A DNA stretch of 5,893 bases from Desulfobacca acetoxidans (GTDB taxonomy: Bacteria; Desulfobacterota; Desulfobaccia; Desulfobaccales; 0-14-0-80-60-11): NCBI GenBank assembly GCA_022736495.1, contig DZCR01000189.1, positions 1 through 5,893 on the forward strand, in the 5' to 3' direction. A model generated the notes under the pieces. That model searched no databases. It worked only from the letters and a program-made list of their open reading frames with translations, and had not been told where the DNA came from. Made by a program: the position numbers and the translations under genes. Of the stretch, positions 1 through 5,587 are shown one piece after another; the first letter of the stretch is position 1; every line of letters begins with the position of its first letter.

Positions 1-140
1 ACCCCTTTATACAAACGCTGTTAACGGTAGTTAATTGCGAAACATACCACTAGTTTAACCGGGGGTGAGGGGGTTATTTGCGCCGCCCGTTTCTGGCCTG
101 CCTGCCGGCTGCCATTGCGCAGTTTTTCATCACCAGCACA

Positions 141-1103
141 TTATTCTTTCTGATGCTCCCGATTGCCGTGGTCGGGTTGATCAACTGAACCTGGCCTTGA
201 CATGTTCCAACGGGGCCGTACGCGGGAGCCATACCGGTTGGCGTACACCTGGGTGATTTCTGCGCCGATGAAAAAGATTTGGGAAGAATAATAGACCCAC
301 ATGAGGATGATGGCCAGGGAACTGGCTGCCCCATAAGCAGAACTGATGCTGCTGCGGCCTAGATACATGCCGAAAAGAAATTTGCCCAGGGTAAAGAGGA
401 GGGCGGTGATGGCCGAGCCGATCCAGACATCGGTCCAGGCGATTTCCACATCCGGCAAGACCTTGTAAATCAGGGCGAAAAGGAGGGTGATGAGGGAGAC
501 GGAAATGACAAAATCCGCCGTCTGGATAAAAAATGGCGGCACCGGCAGAACATTGTGAAAAAACCTGATCACGAAAGACAGCGCCACACTGGACATTAAG
601 GAAAGGATCAACAAGAAGCCAATCAACAGGATCATAACGAACGATAGGATCCGCTCCTTAATCATGTTCCAGACGGGGGCGTTCGGATTGGGTTTGGCTC
701 CCCACACGATATTGAGGGCATGCTTGAGCATGACCAGGGCGCTGGTGGAACCGATCAAGATTGCGACAATGCCGATGATGGTGGCCCAGAAACCGGAACC
801 ATGCCGGTAAGCGGTATGAATCATCGTGCTGACCGCGGTGGCGCCTTGCTCGCCGATCAACTCCTGGACCTGCTTGATAATCTCCGCCTGCACGGTTTTC
901 TCGCCCAGGATAAAGCCAAAAATCGCGATGACTATGATCAGGAGGGGCGCCATGGAAAAAGTGGTATAGAAGGCCAGCGCGGCGCCCAGGGTCATGGCAT
1001 TGTCGTTGCTCCATTCGTTGTAGGTCTCTGCCAAAAAATCCCGGACCGCCTTTTTGTTGAATGACTTTTTCTGCAAGATCGGTCTGGGAGTATCGGCAGG
1101 CAT
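141..1103 (-). CDS. YihY/BrkB-family integral membrane protein
   Basis: This 320-residue protein belongs to the YihY/virulence factor BrkB (UPF0761) family of inner-membrane proteins, whose biochemical role is not firmly established. The family signatures are visible: AALAFYTTFSMAPLL at residues 41-55, and near the C-terminus LPDVEIAWTDVWIGSA (216-231), a GSAITALLF helix, YLGRSSISSAYGAASSLAIILMWVYYSSQIFFIGAE (247-282) and a polar tail. About six hydrophobic segments can be drawn (near 43-66, 106-128, 152-179, 195-213, 226-246 and 258-284), as is usual for the family. The start was set at position 1103 because AAGGA lies 8 bases upstream on the minus strand. An in-frame start at 1181 would add 26 residues outside the conserved region and has no such site. 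The gene is divergent from pgpA, with an IS relic in between. Family assignment is secure; function is unknown. Confidence 0.93.
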   Translation of the reverse strand: MPADTPRPILQKKSFNKKAVRDFLAETYNEWSNDNAMTLGAALAFYTTFSMAPLLIIVIAIFGFILGEKTVQAEIIKQVQELIGEQGATAVSTMIHTAYRHGSGFWATIIGIVAILIGSTSALVMLKHALNIVWGAKPNPNAPVWNMIKERILSFVMILLIGFLLILSLMSSVALSFVIRFFHNVLPVPPFFIQTADFVISVSLITLLFALIYKVLPDVEIAWTDVWIGSAITALLFTLGKFLFGMYLGRSSISSAYGAASSLAIILMWVYYSSQIFFIGAEITQVYANRYGSRVRPRWNMSRPGSVDQPDHGNREHQKE

Positions 1104-1197
1104 GGATGAGGTCCTTCTCTGATTGGTTAGAGCGACAGTGCCAAACCCTGGCCAGAGCCTCAAATGGTGGAGAAGCAGCAAGGGGAAATAACGCTTC

Positions 1198-1225
1198 TTA
1201 ATAAACCTAAGGAAGCCGGTGGCAA
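1198..1225 (-). promoter_or_regulatory. possible promoter of the yihY/brkB gene
   Basis: Read on the minus strand, TTGCCA is followed after 16 bases by TATTAA, about 95 bases before the chosen start codon. It is the best match I found between this gene and the IS relic, but both hexamers are imperfect, so this is a tentative call. The rest of 1104-1376 holds no convincing gene. Confidence 0.3.
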
Positions 1226-1376
1226 CCGATAATTTTTTAACTAATACAAGGGCTCATTGAAGTCAAGGAGATATGGCTCAAGAGGTCCGCAGGTCCATTG
1301 AACCCAGATACACCGGAAGTGGCGGAGGGAAAATTGCCGGGAGGGTGAACGTGCGGAAAATAATGGGATAAAGGTC

Positions 1377-1393
1377 CAGGGCAATCGCATGTA
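1377..1393 (+). repeat. left terminal inverted repeat of the ISAs1-family relic
   Basis: The 17 bases CAGGGCAATCGCATGTA are exactly complementary to positions 2080-2096. The next base inward no longer matches. It lies a few bases beyond the stop codon of the transposase remnant, marking the transposase 3' end of the element. Confidence 0.92.
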
Positions 1394-1397
1394 AAAA

Positions 1398-1900
1398 TCA
1401 GGTTGTAAGCACCTTCATCAGATAGGCATAGTCCCATGCGGCTTTGAGACGTTTGGTTTGAATGCCGCCTTCAAGGGATTTTTGTTGACCGCCATGTGGC
1501 GCAGGATTCCCAGATTTTCCGGGCCATGGTCTTTTCGGACGCGGCAGTGGTCTTCCCGGAAAGAGATATCCAGGCACCAGCGCAGGTCGTTTTCGATTCC
1601 CCAGTGTTCTCTGATGGCTTTGGCGATGGTGGGGGGGTGGTTTTCTTGGGATCGAGCTTGGCAAAGAGACGGCCAAAGGTGTCATGGGAGGGGATGCCGT
1701 TTGGCAATTCCAAGAATTCTTTAAACCAGTCGAGCTTGGACCGATTGTATTCCGCCACCTGGGTCCAGGAGTCGGCGCCGCTGACGATGGCGCAAATGGC
1801 GATCATGAGGATATCGTGGAGCAAGTGCCGGGTGTTGTGCCGTCGGGGGCCCCTTGAGGCAGTCGAGATGTTTGCGGAGGGGTGAAGCCGGAGAAGGCAT
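1398..1900 (-). pseudogene. ISAs1-family transposase, frameshifted and lacking its core
   Basis: The remnant reads in pieces on the minus strand. It starts with ATG at 1900, behind an AGGAGG six bases away, and runs about 18 codons (LRKHLDCLKG) to a GGGGCCCCC run near 1846-1854. There the frame shifts into PRRHNTRHLLHDILMIAICAIVSGADSW and LPNGIPSHDTFGRLFAKLDPKK, the typical ISAs1 N-terminal region. After a C-rich junction near 1628-1641 the homology jumps to the C-terminal part in a third frame, IAKAIREHWGIENDLRWCLD and FREDHCRVRKDHGPENLGILRH. A last shift near 1480 leads to GGIQTKRLKAAWDYAYLMKVLTT and the stop at 1398. Roughly half of a normal transposase of about 370 residues is missing between the two halves. 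The lost part should contain the two catalytic aspartates, while the WGIEN segment (probably holding the catalytic glutamate) remains. The product cannot be an active transposase. Confidence 0.9.
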
Positions 1901-1902
1901 GA

Positions 1903-1939
1903 GTAACCTCCTAAAAAATATAGTTTTTTAGGTGGTTAC
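1903..1939 (-). promoter_or_regulatory. hairpin covering the transposase ribosome binding site
   Basis: Arms 1903-1918 and 1924-1939 are 16 bases each and pair with a single mismatch (T1909 against T1933) around a 5-base loop. In the minus-strand transcript the 3' arm contains the AGGAGG in front of the transposase ATG, so folding would hide it. Hairpins that block translation of transposase from read-through transcripts are known in other IS families (for example IS10 and IS50). This role here is inferred from position and pairing. Confidence 0.6.
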
Positions 1940-2079
1940 CACAAAGTCTAGCAAAAGTCTAGATTTATTTAACTATTTCAATAACTTATTCTTTGAACAA
2001 ATTCGTTGTAATTCCAGTCAGTTGGTCGGATCATATTAAGCGGTGCAAACGACTAGAACGGCACATTCCATGCCATGGC

Positions 2080-2096
2080 TACATGCGATTGCCCTG
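2080..2096 (-). repeat. right terminal inverted repeat of the ISAs1-family relic
   Basis: This is the exact inverted copy of positions 1377-1393. It marks the transposase 5' side of the element and lies only 19 bases before the TTGACA hexamer assigned to pgpA. Confidence 0.92.
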
Positions 2097-2115
2097 CCGG
2101 CCGAAAGGGGAATGA

Positions 2116-2142
2116 TTGACAAGAGCTTTAAATCCATATATT
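2116..2142 (+). promoter_or_regulatory. probable promoter of the pgpA-cinA-thpR genes
   Basis: A consensus TTGACA at 2116-2121 is followed after 15 bases by TATATT (2137-2142), one base off TATAAT. With a 17-base spacer the -10 would be the weaker TATTTC. Transcription would begin near 2149, leaving a leader of about 20 bases that includes GAGGTG (2155-2160) before the GTG start. The -35 lies only 20 bases beyond the IS end, so the IS did not remove this promoter. Confidence 0.5.
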
Positions 2143-2167
2143 TCTTAACTGTTAGAGGTGTAAAACG

Positions 2168-2644
2168 GTGAGGCCGAAGACCCGTTTGTCCCGCATGATC
2201 CTGGCCCTGGCCACCTGGGGCGGCGTCGGCTACCTGCCTCACATGCCCGGCACCTGGGGCACCCTCGCGGCCCTGCCGCTCTGGTACCTGCTGGCCCGGT
2301 CCGGTCCCTGGGGTTACGGCCTGGGGGTGGCGGTCCTGATGATCTTGGGCCTGAGGGTCGCGGGCCCCGCCCAAGGATACTTGGGACGCACCGACCATCC
2401 GGCCATCGTGGTGGATGAAGTGGTGGGGCTCTTAATTACCCTGGCCGGCGTTCCTCCGACCTGGCTGGCCGCAGCCCTGGGCTTTATCGTTTTTCGGACC
2501 CTGGATATTTTCAAACCCGGCCCCATCCGCTGGTTCGGAGCTGGCGGCGAGGGCGGCCTGGAAGTCATGGCCGACGACGTAGCCGCAGGGGTGCTCGGGC
2601 GGGTGATCGTGGAAGTTGTTATGATAATTTGGGGGAGGGGCTAA
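2168..2644 (+). CDS. pgpA: phosphatidylglycerophosphatase A
   Basis: PgpA removes the phosphate from phosphatidylglycerol phosphate to give phosphatidylglycerol, the last step of phosphatidylglycerol synthesis, at the inner membrane. The 158-residue protein shows all the conserved PgpA blocks: GYLPHMPGTWGT (21-32), DHPAIVVDEVVG (76-87) with its acidic pair, FRTLDIFKPGPI (109-120) and GGLEVMADDVAAG (129-141). Hydrophobic stretches between them (about 33-66, 86-108 and 139-155) fit a small multi-pass membrane protein. Length is normal for the family. The start is GTG at 2168, chosen because GAGGTG lies 7 bases upstream. An internal ATG at residue 10 has no ribosome binding site and would crop the N-terminus. 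It leads a same-strand series with cinA and thpR. Confidence 0.93.
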   Translation: MRPKTRLSRMILALATWGGVGYLPHMPGTWGTLAALPLWYLLARSGPWGYGLGVAVLMILGLRVAGPAQGYLGRTDHPAIVVDEVVGLLITLAGVPPTWLAAALGFIVFRTLDIFKPGPIRWFGAGGEGGLEVMADDVAAGVLGRVIVEVVMIIWGRG

Positions 2645-2669
2645 GGGCGGCTGCCCTTACCCCTCCCCC
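2631..2669 (+). repeat. strong hairpin over the pgpA stop codon
   Basis: Positions 2631-2640 (GGGGGAGGGG) and 2642-2648 (TAAGGGC) pair perfectly with 2653-2669, giving 17 base pairs with one bulged C (2641) and the loop GGCT. The pgpA stop codon (2642-2644) sits inside the stem. There is no T-run after it, so it is not a standard intrinsic terminator on the plus strand. It may instead act as an mRNA-stability or attenuation structure between pgpA and cinA. Confidence 0.6.
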
Positions 2670-2693
2670 AATCCCTCACCCCAATCCCTTACA

Positions 2694-2718
2694 GGGGGTT
2701 GGGAGGGGAGATCGAGGG
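2694..2718 (+). other. G-rich tract with alternative pairing and G-quadruplex potential
   Basis: Four runs of three or more G (2694-2698, 2701-2703, 2705-2708 and 2716-2718) are separated by 2, 1 and 7 bases, which satisfies the usual G-quadruplex pattern. GGGAGGGG (2701-2708) is also exactly complementary to 2660-2667, the 3' arm of the hairpin at the pgpA stop, so the two structures exclude each other. It lies in the 141-base spacer before cinA. Confidence 0.4.
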
Positions 2719-2785
2719 AAGCGCGCGGGAATTTTTCATAAGGGCTTCCCCCGGTCCTCGCCTCGAAAAAGCAGATAGGGAACAA

Positions 2786-4024
2786 ATGCACGGCGAAATC
2801 ATTGCCACCGGCACGGAGTTGATTACCGGCCAGGTGGTTGACTGCAACGCCCATTATGCCGCCCGGCGGCTGTTCGAGGCCGGGTTGGCGGTGGTGCGCA
2901 TCACCACGGTTGGGGACCAGGCCGTGCTGATCCGGGAAGTCCTGGACCAGGCCATGGCCCGCTCCCAGTTTATCATCATTACCGGGGGCCTGGGTCCCAC
3001 CCCAGACGACGTCACCCTCCCCGCTGCGGCCCTGGCGTTAAATCGGCGGTTGGTGGTCCATGATGGCCTGCTGGCCCGCATTAAGCGCTGCCTGGGGGAG
3101 CGCCATATCCCCTGGGAGGAGCGCTACGCCGGCCTGGCCCTGATCCCGGAGGGGGCGCAGCTTTTGGACCCCGGCTGCATGGCCTGCGGCTTTGCCGTGC
3201 AACACCAGGAAGTGCGCCTGTTTTTCTTGCCCGGGGTGCCCCAGGAGATGCGTAGTCTGTTCGACAATATCGTGTTCCCCGGTTTGGTGGACTGGGCCAA
3301 CCCGGAAGAATTTTGGGTCCGGCGCAGCTTACGCCTGTTCGGGATTTCCGAAGCCCAGTTGCAGGGGGTGATCTGCCGCTTACCGGATTTTCAACAAGGG
3401 GTGACGGTGGGGTATTACCCCAATTTTCCTGAAACCCATTTAAGTCTGACGCTGCGGGGCATTGACCGCGCCGAACTCAACGCTACTCTAGACCGCCTTA
3501 CCGATACACTGGCCCAAGAGGTGGGCGAGGCGCTCATAGGTTCCGATGCAGTAATTCTGGAGGAACTGGTGGGCCGTCTGCTCAAGGACCGGGGTCTCAC
3601 CCTGGCGGTGGCGGAGTCTTGTTCCGGCGGCCTCATCGGGCACCGTCTCACCAACGTGCCCGGATCCTCGGACTACTTTTTAGGCGGCGTGGTGAGCTAC
3701 AGCAACGAAGCCAAACAAGATTTGCTGCGGGTGCCGGCGGAGGTCTTGGCCCAAAAGGGCGCGGTGAGCCCGGAGACGGCCCTAACCATGGCCAAAGGCG
3801 TGCGGGAAAGCTTCCACGCCGACTTAGGCCTGGCGGTGACGGGCATTGCCGGACCCAGCGGCGGCAGCCCGGCTAAACCCGTAGGCACGGTGTACATCGG
3901 CCTGGCCACCCCAGAGCGGGCAGACGTCTGGCACTATCAGTTTCACGGCAGCCGGAGCCAGATCAAGACCTTGACCGCCGAAACCGCCCTGGACCGGCTG
4001 AGAAGGGCTCTGAAAGAAATGTAG
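2786..4024 (+). CDS. cinA: CinA-family protein with NMN deamidase domain
   Basis: CinA proteins salvage pyridine nucleotides: the C-terminal PncC domain deamidates nicotinamide mononucleotide to nicotinate mononucleotide, and the N-terminal COG1058 domain has been linked to ADP-ribose pyrophosphatase activity. This protein has 412 residues, normal for the two-domain family. The N-terminal MoCF-like domain opens with MHGEIIATGTELITGQVVDCNA and carries ITGGLGPTPDDVT (65-77) and FFLPGVPQEM (146-155). The C-terminal domain (about 257-412) has AESCSGG (276-282), GGVVSYSNEAK (300-310) and VTGIAGPSGGSPAKPVGTVY (351-370), all hallmark PncC motifs. The start at 2786 is where family homology begins, and AGGGA lies a few bases upstream. 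A longer frame from 2699 adds 29 residues unlike any CinA and runs through the G-rich spacer. It follows pgpA at 141 bases and precedes thpR, an order seen in several Desulfobacterota, often with recA next. Confidence 0.95.
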   Translation: MHGEIIATGTELITGQVVDCNAHYAARRLFEAGLAVVRITTVGDQAVLIREVLDQAMARSQFIIITGGLGPTPDDVTLPAAALALNRRLVVHDGLLARIKRCLGERHIPWEERYAGLALIPEGAQLLDPGCMACGFAVQHQEVRLFFLPGVPQEMRSLFDNIVFPGLVDWANPEEFWVRRSLRLFGISEAQLQGVICRLPDFQQGVTVGYYPNFPETHLSLTLRGIDRAELNATLDRLTDTLAQEVGEALIGSDAVILEELVGRLLKDRGLTLAVAESCSGGLIGHRLTNVPGSSDYFLGGVVSYSNEAKQDLLRVPAEVLAQKGAVSPETALTMAKGVRESFHADLGLAVTGIAGPSGGSPAKPVGTVYIGLATPERADVWHYQFHGSRSQIKTLTAETALDRLRRALKEM

Positions 4025-4050
4025 GATGGGCATTGCCCGCCGATTTTCAA

Positions 4051-4142
4051 CTCGTTCCCAAGTTGCACTTGGGAACGACAATGTATGTGCCAAGCTCAGC
4101 TTGGCTCTGATAAAGCGTTCCCAAGCACAGCTTGGGAACGAG
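4051..4142. repeat. composite palindromic repeat element between cinA and thpR
   Basis: Three palindromes are strung together. The first is CGTTCCCAAGT/ACTTGGGAACG (4053-4077, 11-bp arms, loop TGC). The second is GCCAAGCT/AGCTTGGC (4089-4105, 8-bp arms, one-base loop). The third is CGTTCCCAAGC/GCTTGGGAACG (4116-4140, 11-bp arms, loop ACA). The whole is framed by 12-bp inverted ends CTCGTTCCCAAG (4051-4062) and CTTGGGAACGAG (4131-4142). This layout resembles REP/BIME-type or miniature transposon-derived repeats. The right end supplies the GAGG in front of thpR. Confidence 0.75.
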
Positions 4143-4153
4143 GCGATATAAAC

Positions 4154-4723
4154 ATGATCCGCGCTTTCCTGGCCATCGAGATGCCCGAAGCGCTCCGGGC
4201 TAACCTGGCCCTGATCCAGGGGGAGCTGAAGCGTAGCCACGCCGACGTGCGCTGGGTGGCGGTGAACAATATTCACCTGACGCTGAAGTTTTTCGGCAAT
4301 GTGCCCGATGATGAGATCGATGCCCTGGCCCTGGCGGCCCATGAGGTGGCGGCAGCAGAAGAGCCTTTTCAACTCAAGGCCACCATGGCCGGCGCTTTCC
4401 CATCCCCCAAGGCCCCCCGGGTGGTCTGGCTGGGGCTGGGCGGGGACGTGGTCCCCCTGACGCGCCTTTTCCACCACCTGGAGAAGGCCTTCGCCCCCCT
4501 GGGCTATCCGCCGGAGGGCCGGGCCTTTAACCCGCATCTCACCCTGGGCCGGGTGAAATCCTCGGCCAACCGGGAGAAACTGGCCAGGATGCTGGAAAAA
4601 ATGCCGCCCGTGGACTGGCCGCCGTTTATGGTAAAAGAGTTAATCCTTTTTCAAAGCGTTCTGTCTCCCCAGGGGTCGAAGTATACGCCGCTGATGGTGA
4701 TTCCGCTAAGGTTAGCACTGTAA
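4154..4723 (+). CDS. thpR: RNA 2',3'-cyclic phosphodiesterase (2H family)
   Basis: ThpR (formerly LigT) is a cytoplasmic 2H phosphoesterase that opens 2',3'-cyclic phosphates on RNA to 2'-phosphate ends. The 189-residue protein begins with the typical MIRAFLAIEMPE and has both catalytic HxT motifs: HLTLKFFG with H41 and T43, and HLTLGRV with H128 and T130. The C-terminal ELILFQSVLSPQGSKYTPL is also characteristic of the family. The start at 4154 matches the family N-terminus. A longer frame from 4085 would only translate the palindromic repeat. GAGG (4140-4143) ends 10 bases before the ATG, a rather long spacing, and belongs to the upstream repeat. The gene probably continues the pgpA-cinA unit. 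A diverged second copy of its last 57 codons lies at 5588-5761. Confidence 0.94.
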   Translation: MIRAFLAIEMPEALRANLALIQGELKRSHADVRWVAVNNIHLTLKFFGNVPDDEIDALALAAHEVAAAEEPFQLKATMAGAFPSPKAPRVVWLGLGGDVVPLTRLFHHLEKAFAPLGYPPEGRAFNPHLTLGRVKSSANREKLARMLEKMPPVDWPPFMVKELILFQSVLSPQGSKYTPLMVIPLRLAL

Positions 4724-4810
4724 GGGCGGACCTGAGTGTCCGCCCTGAAAAAGGGGCATACGCAGGTGCCCCCCTACAAAACTACAATCATAGGGCGGCC
4801 TGTGGCCGCC
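4723..4810. repeat. cluster of three GC-rich palindromes after thpR
   Basis: Three different stem-loops follow the thpR stop. AGGGCGGAC/GTCCGCCCT is at 4723-4746 (9-bp arms, 6-base loop). GGGGCA/TGCCCC is at 4753-4772 (6-bp arms, 8-base loop). GGCGGCC/GGCCGCC is at 4794-4810 (7-bp arms, loop TGT). The first begins on the last base of the thpR stop codon. None is followed by a T-run on the plus strand, so they look like dispersed REP-type repeats rather than intrinsic terminators, although they may protect the 3' end of the mRNA. Confidence 0.65.
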
Positions 4811-4845
4811 AAAAAATGCTGGAGCTTGTGAACAAGGGAAAAGAT

Positions 4846-4874
4846 TTGACAAAGACAGGTCAATGTAATACATT
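4846..4874 (+). promoter_or_regulatory. promoter of the toxin-antitoxin operon
   Basis: A perfect TTGACA (4846-4851) is followed by a 17-base spacer and TACATT (4869-4874). The expected transcription start, about 7 bases beyond the -10, falls at or within a base or two of the antitoxin ATG (4882). No good Shine-Dalgarno sequence is visible before that ATG, so the mRNA may be leaderless. Confidence 0.6.
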
Positions 4875-4875
4875 G
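4861..4875. promoter_or_regulatory. palindromic operator over the -10 of the toxin-antitoxin promoter
   Basis: CAATGTAATACATTG is a palindrome with perfect 6-bp arms around a 3-base centre, and it covers the -10 hexamer. Ribbon-helix-helix antitoxins normally repress their own operon by binding such sites as dimers, alone or with the toxin. Binding here would block RNA polymerase. The role is inferred from the position and the adjacent gene. Confidence 0.6.
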
Positions 4876-4881
4876 TAAGAC

Positions 4882-5103
4882 ATGAAGACCAACACATTGA
4901 CCATCAGGCTGGACGAGGAGTTGGATAAGCTCCTGACAAAGGCGTCGAAGCAATCGGGGAAGAATCGGAGTGAAATTGCCCGGGAGGCGCTGCGCCGCCA
5001 ACTCCGGGTCAGTCAGTTCGAAGCCCTCCGTAGGAAGATCATGCCTTTCGCAGAGGCGCGGGGATATCTCACTGATGAGGACGTGTTCCGGGAAGTTTCA
5101 TGA
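4882..5103 (+). CDS. ribbon-helix-helix (CopG/Arc-type) antitoxin
   Basis: This 73-residue protein has a clear ribbon-helix-helix DNA-binding fold in its first half. A beta strand, NTLTIRL (4-10), is followed by helix A, DEELDKLLTKASKQSG (11-26), a KNRSE turn and helix B, SEIAREALRRQL (30-41). The second half, through ARGYLTDEDVFREVS (59-73), is likely the segment that wraps around and inhibits the toxin, as in related antitoxins. It should neutralise the downstream PIN protein and repress the operon through the palindrome at 4861-4875. Its stop overlaps the toxin start as ATGA, the classic arrangement for translational coupling. There is no clear ribosome binding site in front of it. Family is secure; the partner is assigned by context. 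Confidence 0.9.
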   Translation: MKTNTLTIRLDEELDKLLTKASKQSGKNRSEIAREALRRQLRVSQFEALRRKIMPFAEARGYLTDEDVFREVS

Positions 5104-5504
5104 GAGTTCTCCTGGATACCAACGTCATCGTCAGCGCGGTTACCACCCGAGGGCTGTGCGCCGACGTCTTCCGTGCGGTTCTGGCGGCACATGAACTCGT
5201 CACCTGTCCCAAGGTTCTTCAGGAGGTCCGGCGAATCTTGAGTATGAAGTTCGGGGTCCCCCAACAGTTGATTGCGGAATACCTGGAACTCATCGGTCAA
5301 GAGGCAATCGTGGCCGAGTTCGAAGACCTGCCGGACCTCCCCATCCAGGACCAGGATGATGCGGAAATCGTCGCCGCGGCCATCGGCGCCCGGGTGCAGG
5401 TCCTGGTTACCGGTGATCACGAACTGCAAGGCCTCACGAGCATCGGGAAGCTCAGGATTATTTCCCCGAGAGCCTTCTGGGAAGAACTGAAGGCCCAGGA
5501 ATAA
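5100..5504 (+). CDS. PIN-domain toxin, putative ribonuclease of a type II toxin-antitoxin pair
   Basis: This 134-residue protein is a single PIN domain of the COG1569 type. PIN toxins are Mg2+-dependent endoribonucleases that typically cut tRNA, rRNA or mRNA; the target here cannot be read from sequence. The acidic active-site residues are visible: D6 in VLLDTNVIVSA, E42 in LQEVRRIL, an acidic cluster D84, D86, D87 in IQDQDDAEIVAAA, and D106 in VTGDHEL. All expected positions are filled and the length is normal, so the toxin looks intact. Its ATG overlaps the antitoxin stop by four bases (ATGA), with only a weak GGGAAG upstream, suggesting that translation depends on the antitoxin. It is followed directly by an inverted repeat and a thpR fragment. 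Confidence 0.9.
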   Translation: MRVLLDTNVIVSAVTTRGLCADVFRAVLAAHELVTCPKVLQEVRRILSMKFGVPQQLIAEYLELIGQEAIVAEFEDLPDLPIQDQDDAEIVAAAIGARVQVLVTGDHELQGLTSIGKLRIISPRAFWEELKAQE

Positions 5505-5513
5505 GGGTTTGGT

Positions 5514-5583
5514 AGGGTGCGTCTTACGCACCATCAGGTTAGCTTTTCAGGGAAACTTATAAATGGTGCGTAAGGCGCACCCT
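5514..5583. repeat. 20-bp inverted repeat after the toxin gene
   Basis: Arms 5514-5533 (AGGGTGCGTCTTACGCACCA) and 5564-5583 pair at 19 of 20 positions around a 30-base spacer. Each arm is itself nearly palindromic (GGTGCGT/ACGCACC in the left arm, GGTGCG/CGCACC in the right), so the element can fold as one long stem or as two small hairpins. It resembles short dispersed REP or miniature-element repeats. Its right arm ends 4 bases before the thpR fragment. Confidence 0.75.
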
Positions 5584-5587
5584 GCGG

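Larger units (their letters stand above)
1377..2096 (-). mobile_element. ISAs1-family insertion sequence relic, internally deleted
   Basis: The element is delimited by perfect 17-bp terminal inverted repeats (CAGGGCAATCGCATGTA at the left end and its exact complement at the right end). The CAGGGCAAT-type tips and the transposase remnants inside fit the ISAs1 family. It is 720 bp long, where family members are typically about 1.2-1.4 kb. The shortfall is explained by an internal deletion in the transposase. The transposase reads leftward, with its 5' end about 200 bp from the right terminus. I see no target-site duplication in the flanks: the 8 bases outside are TAAAGGTC on the left and CCGGCCGA on the right. 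The insertion is therefore either old and eroded or was rearranged after insertion. Confidence 0.9.

Noticed and set aside
1..140. Further gene or terminator downstream of the yihY/brkB gene
   Set aside because: I see no supported start, no known protein signature and no convincing hairpin with T-run. Open frames here are unsupported.
1273..1371. A 32-codon plus-strand frame beginning ATG-GCT after AAGGAG and ending just before the IS left end
   Set aside because: The purine-rich site is only 2 bases from the ATG, too close to work well, and the peptide resembles nothing I know. Likely chance.
2699..2785. A 29-residue N-terminal extension of CinA
   Set aside because: It lies in the G-rich spacer and its residues do not match the family, whose N-terminus begins at 2786 with a purine-rich site just upstream.
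4051..4142. CRISPR-like array
   Set aside because: The units are palindromes of different length and sequence without regular spacers.
4085..4153. A 23-residue N-terminal extension of ThpR
   Set aside because: It only translates the palindromic repeat; family homology begins at MIRAFLAIE.
4723..4746. Intrinsic terminator after thpR
   Set aside because: The stem is strong but is followed by GAAAAAGG, not a T-run, on the plus strand, and it occurs in a cluster of repeat-like palindromes.
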